Positions 1 to 7,000 are shown, numbered from the stretch's first letter. The stretch: DNA of 15,047 nt from JBGTIS01 sp041745535 (GCA_041745535.1 JBGTIS010000380.1:1-15047), one strand, 5' to 3'. A program made the numbers and translations. The notes: generated by a model not told the origin, from the sequence alone.

Positions 1-30
1 AACCCTGTTGATTCCCTGAGAAATGAATAG
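1..30 (+). CDS. C-terminal end of a MacB/FtsX-type ABC transporter permease (partial, 5' end outside window)
   Basis: The first 30 bases read in frame as NPVDSLRNE followed by TAG. This matches the C-terminal signature of Bacteroidota MacB-like permeases (NPVxSLRxE-stop), and the intact permease in this window ends NPVKSLRSE. The gene would be a multi-pass inner-membrane permease with two FtsX regions, but only its last nine codons are visible. The 117 bases after the stop hold no recognisable gene or terminator. The identification rests on a very short stretch, supported by two related C-termini elsewhere in the window. Confidence 0.6.
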   Translation, partial: NPVDSLRNE

Positions 31-147
31 ACTATTTAGTGATCCGGACTCGACACCATTATTACATTATTGGCAATCCAGATTTATTTAGCCATAATCT
101 AATAAAATAGATAGAAACATCTGAATTTCTTTAATTTTACAGCCATA

Positions 148-1083
148 TCATCCGCCTGCTAATGATTTAGCAACTTCTAAAGGATCTTCAGATCCAGTTT
201 CAATATTGGGCTGAACCCCGGTTCCTTCCCACCCGGTTTTAGTGAACGGATCTACAATCTTACCAACGGGTATAGTAATGTTATAATCGCTGTCCAAAGG
301 ATATGGGCCCGCTATATTGCCAGCACCCGCAGTAATGCTGCCTATTACTGTTGCCCGCTTACGGTTTTTTAAAATAAAGGTGAATGCTTCGGCTGCGCTA
401 AACGTATTTTTATCAATTAAGATAAATACTGGCTTAGAGAGGTATTTATCCATGCTATCTATTTCCTGCGTTTTTAATGTAACAGTATCGCCTGATTTAT
501 AAAAAATATTTAATATGGGCTCTCCTGCGCCTGACAGAAAGATGCTGCTTAACAACTGCACCATTGAACCACTTCCTCCTGAATTATTACGCAGATCAAG
601 AATCAAAGCTTTTGTTTCTCTTATCAAAGCGATTGATTTCAAAGCGGCTTGTCCGGCATTTTCTGTATCCGCAAAGTAATTAAGCTTTAGATACCCAGTA
701 TTACCAGGCAAAATTTTGGGGGCTTCGAAACCATAGTTTTCCTTTTTCTCTTTCAAGAGCTGCTGAAGCTTATCATCTTTTCCATTGTTCAGTTCTTTGG
801 CATAGTCTGGATTATATTCAACTGATAGGTGTTTATCATGGGTATAATAGAACAGTTTCCTGTTCAACGCCTTGATAAATTCAGACCTGTCCGTTATTTC
901 CAGGAACTCACCGCTGTTCAAGGAATCGGAAATCATTTTAGCGTAGTCTGTGTTGACAAAGTTCTGGCTAATTTTAACTTTTATATTTTCGATAAGAGAA
1001 TCCTTTTTAACGTTTGTTATTTCCTGCGAGAGGCATACCGTGATTCTCATGACCAGGATAAAGAATAAAACAATTATTTTCAT
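148..1083 (-). CDS. Secreted S41-family (tail-specific/IRBP-like) peptidase
   Basis: A 311-residue protein with a hydrophobic N-terminal signal (residues 1-19, MKIIVLFFILVMRITVCLSQ), so it is probably exported. Residues 25-95 form the helical N-terminal part seen in IRBP-like S41 proteins, ending in DKHLSV (His85). The catalytic core starts near residue 128 (GYLKLNYF), with the strand ALILDLRNNSGGSGSM at 159-174. The nucleophile region is NTFSAAEAF at 226-234, making Ser229 the likely nucleophile. GWEGTGVQPNI at 284-294 supplies the usual late Glu (Glu286). No PDZ domain is visible, so this is the short form of the family. Substrates cannot be told; such proteins are serine hydrolases of the periplasm or cell surface. 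The gene appears monocistronic, since a decayed gene lies upstream. The family call is strong; the catalytic residue assignment is by motif only. Confidence 0.85.
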   Translation of the reverse strand: MKIIVLFFILVMRITVCLSQEITNVKKDSLIENIKVKISQNFVNTDYAKMISDSLNSGEFLEITDRSEFIKALNRKLFYYTHDKHLSVEYNPDYAKELNNGKDDKLQQLLKEKKENYGFEAPKILPGNTGYLKLNYFADTENAGQAALKSIALIRETKALILDLRNNSGGSGSMVQLLSSIFLSGAGEPILNIFYKSGDTVTLKTQEIDSMDKYLSKPVFILIDKNTFSAAEAFTFILKNRKRATVIGSITAGAGNIAGPYPLDSDYNITIPVGKIVDPFTKTGWEGTGVQPNIETGSEDPLEVAKSLAGG

Positions 1084-1280
1084 TGTCTATGCTATTAGAG
1101 TATATCATGAAATGAATTCAGTTCTGAGAGTTAATTTCTTATTGCTTCATAATCGCAGTTCATTTCGAGGGATTTTCCACGGTAAATCTCTAAAAAAGAC
1201 CTGTATTGACATAATTTACTCTATAAATGAAATTTTATTCGCTAATGTAATTTTTTTGATCTATACAAACATTTACCCAG

Positions 1281-1535
1281 TTATTTTCTATTAAGTGTAT
1301 AACTGAAATCACTGTCCCACACTAGGAAGTTTCTGTCATTATCCAGGAAAAAACACGTTATCATCTCCTTTCATAAGCAAAAGTGATTGTTCCGGCTTGT
1401 CAGAATCCAGTTGAAAAATTACGGCATCTGGATTTGTCTTAGTCCCTTTTACGATTTTCCATTCACTTTATCATTGGTTACCCGGGTTTAATAGGTTCGG
1501 TTGTTGATGTGGTATCCCTATTCGCTATTGAGTGC
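1281..1535 (-). pseudogene. Decayed NlpE-like (copper resistance/envelope stress) lipoprotein gene
   Basis: Read on the - strand, 1461 down to about 1350 encodes WKIVKGTKTNPDAV, then IFQLDSDKPEQS and LLLMKGDDNVFF. After a one-base frame change at a run of six T, the reading continues as LDNDRNFLVWDSDFSYTLNRK and stops at 1281. Together this resembles the C-terminal half of the NlpE N-terminal domain fold found in Bacteroidota lipoproteins. Upstream, 1483-1535 can be read as a Ser/Thr-rich stretch (NRDTTSTTEPIKPG), which could be the linker after a lipobox, but stops separate it from the main block and the Cys-rich middle of the family is missing. I see no intact start. The relic is therefore frameshifted and internally deleted. 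The rest of the 505-base gap (1084-1588) shows nothing I recognise. Confidence 0.5.
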
Positions 1536-1588
1536 GATAAAAAATTTGAGTTAAAGTGGGCAGTTGACGAATCGCCTCTTGTTAACTG

Positions 1589-4231
1589 TTACTCCGACCT
1601 TAAACTCTTCACCGGATTCATCGAGGCAGCTTTCAGGGTCTGATAACTCACAGTCAGTAGCGTAATTGCCAGGGCAGCCATGCAGGTTAAAACCAATATC
1701 CAAACCGAGATTTCGGTGCGGTATTCATACTTTTCTAACCACGCTGTTAAATAGAAATAGGCAATTGGAATAGCGATACAGCAGGAGATGATGACCAGCA
1801 CCACAAAATCTTTGGACAGCATCTTCCAAAGATGAAACACAGAGGCACCTACTAATTTGCGGATGCCAATTTCCTTGGTGCGTTGCTCAGCCACAAAAGA
1901 GGATAACCCAAATAAGCCCAGGCAAGAAATGAAGATGGCCAGCAGGGCGAAAATGCCGGATAGTTTACCGATTCGTTCCTCCTGACTGAATTTACGAGCA
2001 TATTCTTCATCCACAAACTGGTAATCGAACAGTGCGGTAGGAACTATTTTTCCCAGGTTGGCCTCTATTTTCGTCAAGGCGACATGAGCGCTTACTTCCG
2101 GGTTTATTTTAATATGCAACCGCTTCGATGCATTGTCATTAAAATAGTACAAGGTCGGCCTGACTGGCTCATAAGGAGATTCCATGATGATGTCTTTGAC
2201 AACCCCTATGATGGTTTTAGACCATTGTGGACGATCGAATTCGTCGACATCTATGAGCTCTTGTCCGACCGGATTTTTAAAGCCCATATATTTTACGGCC
2301 GCTTCATTAATGACAACTGCTTCCGTAGTATCCGTGGCAAAATCTCTGGAAAAATCACGACCGGAAACAAGCTCCCAGCCTACGGTTTTGCCAAAGTCGG
2401 GCGAAACATTGCAAATGACAAACTCCACATCCCGGTCAGGATCCTTCCCTTGCCATTCGAATCCGCTTACTACGTTCCGTATTCCTGTCAGGGGACTGGA
2501 AGAAGTGGCTACTTCAGACACCACGCCTGTATTGAGCAGTTCTGTTCTTATTACCTCCTGCTTGCCTTTATAATTCGGATCGCCCATTTCCAAGGTGATT
2601 AAACTCTCCCGGTCATACCCAATGGGCCGGTTGCGTGCATACTGGATTTGCTGATAAACAATCAGCGTTCCCATAATCAAGACCACAGAAACGGTAAACT
2701 GAACTACTACCAACACTTTGCGGGGTAATGCGGCAAAACGGCCTATGCGTAACACACTTTTTAACACCTTCACCGGCTGGAAAGAAGACAAATAAAAAGC
2801 AGGGTACAAACCAGCCATAAAACCTGTCAATAAGATAAACGCCAGGGCTACGCCCCAGAAAATCAGGTTACCGAAGGGCAATGTAATGTCTTTATCAGCT
2901 AGCGCATTAAATGAGTTTTGTAATAACACCAGCATCAAAACAGCCACTGCGAAAGCCACCACTACCATCATCAATGATTCGCTCAAGAACTGTGCGATCA
3001 ATTGCCCTTTACCAGAGCCTACTACTTTGCGGACACCTACTTCCCTCGCCCGTTTTTCGGAGCGGGCCGTACTTAAGTTGATAAAATTGATACAGGCCAG
3101 CAGCAATACAAAAACACCGATGATGCCAAAGAGCCAAACATACGTAATACGTCCTCCCACAGGTTTCCCATTTTCAAATTCGGAATACAAGTGCCAGGTG
3201 CTCATGGGTATGAGTTGTACAAAGGGTTTGTACTTTTCAATGGTGGCAAAAAAATCCTCCGGTACATTTTTGGAATACAAATCATGGATGGCTGCATTGG
3301 CCGCTTCCATGCTCGTGTTTGGCCGCAGTTGTGCATAGATAGTCACAACCCGGTTGTCCCAATCGGTTTCTTTGCCTTTCATCCATTCCCGGTAAGATGG
3401 CAGCAACGGCCAGGGGAGGAAAAGCTGAGTTTCGCTAAAACTACTATTTCGGGGAAGGTCTTCATACACACCTGTTACGGTCACTTCCAGGACATTATCG
3501 ATGCTTAAAGTCTGATTGATAGGATCATCATCCCCAAAAATTGCTTTGGCCGTGGAGGCTGAAAGAACAACAGAATGAGGATCATGCAGACTTTGGTAGG
3601 ATCCTTTCACCATTTTTAACGAAAGCATGTCCAGGGCAACCTCTTCCACAAACAGTCCGCTTCTCTTGAATTTTTTATCCCCCGTGGAAACTGTACAATC
3701 GGTCCTAAAGGCCTTCGATACATGTTTAAAATGCGGATAGTTATTGTTAAGTACTTCCCCCACCGGATATTGTAGAGCGACTGAACCTTCAATAGCCTGG
3801 GTTTCAGGCTTGATGCCTCCACCCCATACCTGTGCGATGTCCTCATAATTTTTGTGGTATTTGTTAAAAGATAATTCATCATAAATCCATAAGCCAATCA
3901 GCATGGCTACCGTCATGCCCAGGGCAAGGCCCCCCACATTAATGAAAGAGTATCCTTTATGCTTTAAAAGATGTCTCCAGGCAATTTTGAAATAGTTTTT
4001 GTACATATCGGTAGGGTTTAAGTTTTCGTAATTTTTTACAGGTCTGATGATGCCCGGCCGGAAGAGCGACAGTACCTCAATGATAAATTTCCGATTGGCT
4101 TTTCGTTTTCCGGATGCCCGTACTCGCTCATCATATTCTTCTAATAAGTCTCCTTCAATAAAATCTACCAGTTTCGGGTGGCAGTACCACCGGAAAAAGC
4201 GGAGGAACAACTTAGGCGGTGTATGCTTCAT
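1589..4231 (-). CDS. MacB-like/FtsX-domain ABC transporter permease with N-terminal prefix domain
   Basis: An inner-membrane permease of about 880 residues. Residues 1-70 form the soluble prefix domain (FFRWYCHPKLVDFIEGDLLEEY) typical of Bacteroidota permeases linked to PadR genes. Next come NYFKIAWRHLLKHKGYSFIN and TM1 (about 98-118), a periplasmic MacB core, an FtsX block of three helices around 375-500 (including ARSEKRAREVGVRKVVGS), a second periplasmic domain, and a second FtsX block ending NPVKSLRSE. The family exports or extracts substrates across the inner membrane using a separate ATPase; none is encoded nearby and no substrate can be inferred. An ATG at 4231 lies 3 bases beyond the padR stop codon; a TTG at 4237 would overlap that stop and add two residues. 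I prefer the ATG. The pairing implies co-transcription with padR and control by it. Confidence 0.9.
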   Translation of the reverse strand: MKHTPPKLFLRFFRWYCHPKLVDFIEGDLLEEYDERVRASGKRKANRKFIIEVLSLFRPGIIRPVKNYENLNPTDMYKNYFKIAWRHLLKHKGYSFINVGGLALGMTVAMLIGLWIYDELSFNKYHKNYEDIAQVWGGGIKPETQAIEGSVALQYPVGEVLNNNYPHFKHVSKAFRTDCTVSTGDKKFKRSGLFVEEVALDMLSLKMVKGSYQSLHDPHSVVLSASTAKAIFGDDDPINQTLSIDNVLEVTVTGVYEDLPRNSSFSETQLFLPWPLLPSYREWMKGKETDWDNRVVTIYAQLRPNTSMEAANAAIHDLYSKNVPEDFFATIEKYKPFVQLIPMSTWHLYSEFENGKPVGGRITYVWLFGIIGVFVLLLACINFINLSTARSEKRAREVGVRKVVGSGKGQLIAQFLSESLMMVVVAFAVAVLMLVLLQNSFNALADKDITLPFGNLIFWGVALAFILLTGFMAGLYPAFYLSSFQPVKVLKSVLRIGRFAALPRKVLVVVQFTVSVVLIMGTLIVYQQIQYARNRPIGYDRESLITLEMGDPNYKGKQEVIRTELLNTGVVSEVATSSSPLTGIRNVVSGFEWQGKDPDRDVEFVICNVSPDFGKTVGWELVSGRDFSRDFATDTTEAVVINEAAVKYMGFKNPVGQELIDVDEFDRPQWSKTIIGVVKDIIMESPYEPVRPTLYYFNDNASKRLHIKINPEVSAHVALTKIEANLGKIVPTALFDYQFVDEEYARKFSQEERIGKLSGIFALLAIFISCLGLFGLSSFVAEQRTKEIGIRKLVGASVFHLWKMLSKDFVVLVIISCCIAIPIAYFYLTAWLEKYEYRTEISVWILVLTCMAALAITLLTVSYQTLKAASMNPVKSLRSE

Positions 4232-4233
4232 CT

Positions 4234-4575
4234 TCAAACACTTCCTTTTAGATCAATTACTACCTTGGGAATAGACCGCCAGAGTGTGTCCCTGGTTTCT
4301 TTGGTGTAGGCCATGGCCTTTTTTCCGAGCGCAGTTATTTGAAAGTATTTCCTGGGGCGGCCTGCCCTTTCTTCCGTGGCTTCGCCTGCAAACGACTCGA
4401 TATACCCTTTGTCCTCTAGCCTGACCAGGGCGGTGTGCATAGCTCCCATACTCACCTTGCGCGAAAGCCTGGATTCAATTTCCTTTTTGATGGATACCCC
4501 ATAGGCTTCCTTATACAGGACACCTATCGTAAGAATAACGATTTCTTCAAACTCACCCAATTGGTATTTCTTCAT
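4234..4575 (-). CDS. PadR-family transcriptional regulator
   Basis: A 113-residue winged-helix protein. Residues 6-30 (GEFEEIVILTIGVLYKEAYG) and the following helices, the recognition-helix region SMGAMHTALVRLEDKGYIES, and the wing RAGRPRKYFQITALGKKAM match the PadR family closely. It has the short form with only a brief C-terminal helix for dimerisation. PadR proteins usually repress a neighbouring membrane-protein gene, and here the permease follows immediately, in the standard PadR-permease arrangement of Bacteroidota. A 16-base inverted repeat ends 14 bases upstream of the start codon and could be its operator. The inducing signal is unknown. Confidence 0.92.
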   Translation of the reverse strand: MKKYQLGEFEEIVILTIGVLYKEAYGVSIKKEIESRLSRKVSMGAMHTALVRLEDKGYIESFAGEATEERAGRPRKYFQITALGKKAMAYTKETRDTLWRSIPKVVIDLKGSV

Positions 4576-4589
4576 AGTGGAAAAGTTTT

Positions 4590-4605
4590 TTCCTAAATGT
4601 AGGAA
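4590..4605. promoter_or_regulatory. Candidate PadR operator (inverted repeat)
   Basis: TTCCTA-AATG-TAGGAA: two perfect 6-base arms around a 4-base centre, starting 14 bases upstream of the padR start codon. On the - strand the same stretch contains TACATTTA (4594-4601), a 7/8 match to the Bacteroidota -7 box TAnnTTTG, so a bound repressor would cover the promoter. The function is inferred from position and symmetry. Confidence 0.4.
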
Positions 4606-4827
4606 TAATAATTGTGCCAGTTAATTTTAGTTGAAGAATCAGCGATTTTTAAGGGTAGCGCACTGGAGCTGCGCACGAATACGGACAAGTTGTGTTCGAA
4701 AACGATCAGAAGTTTAATAGTAACAATTTATTTTTCCTATAGATTATTCATGACCACAATGACACTATCTGTCAGTTATAAAAATTAATTTTTCTGCGTT
4801 CATCTAACTATAACATAAAACAATCAA

Positions 4828-5032
4828 ATGATGAAAGAACAACCAAAAATCATCGGTACAAGATACGGGTAATGCTGGGTGAATACACCGATGACCGATC
4901 GGCTTTTGAAACGGTGAATCACTCTTATTTCGCCTACATCGATATAGAAAATATTAATGCGTTATACCAGAAATATCCCTCAAAAACGTGGAAATATTGA
5001 GCGAAATTGCTGACCAACCCTGGGGGCAACGT
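4828..5032 (+). pseudogene. Relic of a VOC (glyoxalase/bleomycin-resistance-like) family gene
   Basis: ATG at 4828 opens MMKEQPKIIGTRYG and stops after 14 codons. From 4872 a second frame reads MLGEYTDDRSAFETVNHSYF, then AYIDIENINALYQKYPS, and stops at 5000. A shift into a third frame at about 4982 gives KNVEILSEIADQPWGQR. The DV/DI-NALYQKY spacing followed by a V-E-I strand and the QPWGQR motif are typical of VOC-superfamily proteins. The usual next segment (a DPDG-like turn and the C-terminal metal ligand) is missing, because the sequence runs directly into a permease-like fragment. At least one deletion and one frameshift make it non-functional. Confidence 0.55.
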
Positions 5033-5208
5033 ATTGCTTTCTACTTTATGAATAACTGGCTGGAAGATTTTGTCTACATATCACATTAGCCTGGTGGAGG
5101 TTTGCTCTGGCAGGTATGCTGGCATTGTTGATTCCCATGTTGACGGTAGGTTTCCAAAGTATAATAGCAGCCCTGACGAATCCGGTAGATAGTTTGAGAA
5201 ATGAATAA
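5033..5208 (+). pseudogene. Relic 3' end of a MacB/FtsX-type permease
   Basis: The frame from 5033 reads IAFYFMNNWLEDFVY. A frame change near 5077 then gives LAWWRFALAGMLALLIPMLT, VGFQSIIAAL and TNPVDSLRNE, ending in TAA at 5206. This is the last transmembrane segment and C-terminus of the same permease family as the intact gene at 1589-4231. Its ending is identical at protein level to the fragment at 1-30, though codons differ, so it is a paralogue and not a recent copy. About 90 percent of the gene is absent. It is fused upstream to the VOC relic and downstream to a VWA relic. Confidence 0.7.
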
Positions 5209-5444
5209 AAGTTTGCCCAGGACAGATCATTCCTATCTCGGCCAGCGGTATGGATAAACCTACCGAATTTTTGAGAAGGTCGGTGGCTATACTCCCACAG
5301 GGAACATATGTGTTCATTACCGATGATAGCGGAATCGGTAACGATCATTTGGAACCCACAGTTAGGGAATATAAAGTGGAACTGTTCAATGACTTACTGG
5401 TACGATTGATCAACCAATATGGTGCTCATTGCTTGATAGAATAA
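5205..5444 (+). pseudogene. Relic 3' end of a VWA (von Willebrand factor A)-domain protein gene
   Basis: The frame is open from 5205 and includes GQIIPISASGMDKPTEFLRR, then GTYVFITDDSGIGNDHLEPT and a terminal helix VELFNDLLVRLI before TAA at 5442. As I recall the family, this resembles the end of Bacteroidota VWA proteins: the late strand with xPVSASGxxKPTE, then the GTYVFITDDSGIGN segment. The MIDAS motif (DxSxS) and first two-thirds of the domain are absent. An ATG at 5250 could give a 64-residue product, but there is no convincing promoter or ribosome binding site, so I treat it as a truncated remnant. The family call is moderate and from memory of motif shapes. Confidence 0.5.
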
Positions 5445-5532
5445 CCAAATTGCTGATGCCATGTATTGTTAAAAATTATAAGATTATCTTTTATTTTTTC
5501 TAAACAAATACAAACTTTTTATATTAACAAAC

Positions 5533-6039
5533 ATGGGAGATACAAAAAATTTTGAAAATTATGGCGCTTTATCCAAAATTAAGGAGCTGGCCGAAGATGG
5601 AAGAATTTGCATGTTTACCACACAATTATCGGAAGCGCCATTGGCATCGCGCCCTATGGCAACTCAGCAGGTAGACGAAGAAGGCAATATTTGGTTTTTT
5701 AGCAAAGAAGGTTCTCTCAAAAACCAGCAAATTCAGTAGGATAACCGGGTGCAGTTGCTCTATGCCAATGATGGTTCCTCAGAATACCTTTCTTTATTTG
5801 GCACCGCCGAGATTTTGAAAGATCAGGCTAAGGTGGAAGAACTGTGGACACCCTGGGCTAAAACCTGGTTCAATGAAGGCAAAGATGATCCTACAATCAC
5901 CTTGCTGAAAGTAAAACCCCAGGAAGGTCATTATTGGGATACCAAAAATAACAAGATGGTGCAAATGGCGAAAATTGCCGTTGGAGCAGTTACCGGTAAA
6001 CACTTAGATGATGGAGTGGAAGGTACGATGAAGTTATAA
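5533..6039 (+). pseudogene. Pyridoxamine 5'-phosphate oxidase-like general stress protein, interrupted by an in-frame TAG
   Basis: One continuous 168-codon frame, interrupted only by TAG at 5737-5739 (codon 69, between NQQIQ and DNRVQLLYAND). Codons 1-68 contain IKELAEDGRICMFTT, ASRPMATQQVDEEGNIWFF and SKEGSLKNQQIQ. Codons 70-168 contain DGSSEYLSLFGTAEILKD, ELWTPWAKTWFNEGKDDPTI and the C-terminal helix of the family. This is the split-barrel, flavin-binding-like 'general stress protein 26' group of the PNPOx superfamily, and the length is normal for it. No base is lost or gained, and the downstream half shows no decay, so the change is recent or a base-call error. The family often has Gln, Lys or Glu near this position, any of which is one base from TAG. 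A weak -7-like TATCTTTT lies at 5485-5492. If real, the gene is inactive or yields a 68-residue fragment. Confidence 0.75.
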
Positions 6040-6041
6040 GC

Positions 6042-6830
6042 TTATTTGCTTTCACCTTTCACCAGCGAAATCAGATATCGGGTGAGGTTTTCGGCTGCCT
6101 TCCCGTTTTCAAAGGATGCAGGTAAGTATTTATGGCCGATGTATTCGTTATAAATCCAGGGATCGCCCACAGCGAAAACATGCCCATTTCCAAAATTGGT
6201 TTCCGCCATAATGATGTTTTCGTCTTTTTCCAATACGGGCTTCGCATGGCCCGATAAGGACATTGAGCAAACCTCTTTCATGTATATTTTTGTTACACCC
6301 GAAAATACCGGATGATTGGGCAAATCGGTAATAGCGCCCATTTCCCATTCCTGCTCTGAAACCGGAAGTAAAGTGACCGCATTGAAGTGGATGCCAAAGT
6401 TTTCTGTTAATCTATTAAAATGGGTGAATTCAGCATTGGGCGCGTTATTGGATAAAACCACCAGTACACCTCCTTCCTCCACCCATTTGGCGATGGCTAA
6501 CGCTTCTTTTTCAGTTACATATTTGGCATTTGGATTTTCTGAAACAGTGTCCGGATCAACGATGATATAAATATCTACATCTTTCAGTAATTTCCGTGGC
6601 GATTCTTTTACCAGGGAAAGAGTAGCCTGTTGTGCCTCAAACATATCTCCCCATTGTTTGTAGCCACTGTCCGTAGTATCTGCCCAGATATAATGATATG
6701 GCTTCCCGGTATCCGCCTGAATTTCATTATTGTAATAATTATCCAATCCAACCCTGATTTGGGCAAGTGTTGGGTTAAATAGGGATATGGTAATAAGAAA
6801 AATAACCGGGATAAAAACACTCTTGTTCAT
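6042..6830 (-). CDS. Secreted DUF4350-like protein (class I glutamine-amidotransferase-like fold)
   Basis: A 262-residue protein with a signal peptide (residues 1-23, ending in PTLA before QIRVGLDNYYNNE), so probably periplasmic or secreted. The body resembles the domain attached to, or encoded beside, unsaturated rhamnogalacturonyl hydrolases (GH88/GH105) in Bacteroidota: VGLDNYYNNE, GKPYHYIWADTTDSGYKQWG, an IYIIVDPDT strand, WVEEGGVLVVLSNNAPNAEF, LPNHPVFSGV and GNGHVFAVGDPWIYNEYIGH. The alternating strands suggest a Rossmann-like, glutamine-amidotransferase-like fold, but I see no amidotransferase Cys-His-Glu triad. A role in pectin or other polysaccharide use is only suggested by the family, and no glycoside hydrolase or SusC/D gene is in the window. 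Its stop codon lies 2 bases from the end of the interrupted stress gene, which is convergent. The 34-codon relic of an outer-membrane protein just upstream suggests its original operon partner was lost. Confidence 0.7.
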   Translation of the reverse strand: MNKSVFIPVIFLITISLFNPTLAQIRVGLDNYYNNEIQADTGKPYHYIWADTTDSGYKQWGDMFEAQQATLSLVKESPRKLLKDVDIYIIVDPDTVSENPNAKYVTEKEALAIAKWVEEGGVLVVLSNNAPNAEFTHFNRLTENFGIHFNAVTLLPVSEQEWEMGAITDLPNHPVFSGVTKIYMKEVCSMSLSGHAKPVLEKDENIIMAETNFGNGHVFAVGDPWIYNEYIGHKYLPASFENGKAAENLTRYLISLVKGESK

Positions 6831-6833
6831 GGT

Positions 6834-6938
6834 TTAAAATTTATAGGCGACACCCATATTCAATCCCGAACCCGAAAGTTCAAAATCGTTCGTATCTTCT
6901 ATGCTTTCCTCAAATATTTTTTTAGAAAGCGAATGTAT
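6834..6938 (-). pseudogene. Relic 3' end of an outer-membrane beta-barrel protein gene
   Basis: The - strand frame reads IFEESIEDTNDFELSGSG then LNMGVAYKF and TAA at 6834. An aromatic-ended final strand (GVAYKF-stop) is the classic C-terminal signature of outer-membrane beta-barrels in Bacteroidota. Only 34 codons are open, with an in-frame stop just before them, and no start codon precedes. The stop lies 3 bases upstream of the DUF4350-like gene's start, an operon-like spacing, so the barrel gene probably once preceded it. The call depends on a short segment. Confidence 0.45.
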
Positions 6939-6957
6939 TAAATTTTAAGCGAATGTA
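6927..6957. repeat. Short direct repeat AAGCGAATGTA x2
   Basis: AAGCGAATGTA occurs at 6927-6937 and 6947-6957, a 20-base period, with partly similar A/T-rich spacers. It sits immediately upstream of the SRP RNA promoter and overlaps the end of the barrel-gene relic. It could be a slippage duplication or a binding site. Confidence 0.5.
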
Positions 6958-6965
6958 AAGCAAAA

Positions 6966-6996
6966 TTTGCAGAGGTCGTAAAAGCATATATCTTTG
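6966..6996 (+). promoter_or_regulatory. Bacteroidota-type promoter for the SRP RNA gene
   Basis: TTTG at 6966-6969 and TATCTTTG at 6989-6996 are separated by 19 bases. This fits the Bacteroidota sigma-A consensus (TTTG, 19-21 bases, TAnnTTTG) exactly. Transcription would start about 7001-7004, which coincides with the first paired bases of the SRP RNA. Confidence 0.7.
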
Positions 6997-7000
6997 CGGC

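Noticed and set aside
950..1294. 114-codon open frame on the + strand crossing the S41 gene start and the adjacent gap
   Set aside because: Mostly antisense to the S41 coding start. The remainder is low-complexity AT-rich sequence with no family resemblance and no promoter.
1467..1640. Continuous + strand frame of nearly 60 codons running into the permease 3' end
   Set aside because: It starts without a plausible start codon, overlaps the permease tail in antisense and resembles no family I know.
2084..2602. 172-codon + strand frame inside the permease gene
   Set aside because: Antisense shadow of a well-conserved permease reading frame, as are the other long + frames between 2184 and 3508.
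4658..4674. GCGCA...TGCGC hairpin in the gap upstream of the VOC relic
   Set aside because: A 5-base stem without a T-run; too weak for a terminator call.
4693..4708. Imperfect palindrome TGTTCG-AAAA-CGATCA upstream of the VOC relic
   Set aside because: One arm mismatch, and it precedes only dead genes; not distinguishable from chance.
5737..5739. TAG as a pyrrolysine or other recoded codon
   Set aside because: I see no pyrrolysine genes in the window, the phylum is not known for it, and the protein family has no reason to carry such a residue. A nonsense change or base-call error is simpler.
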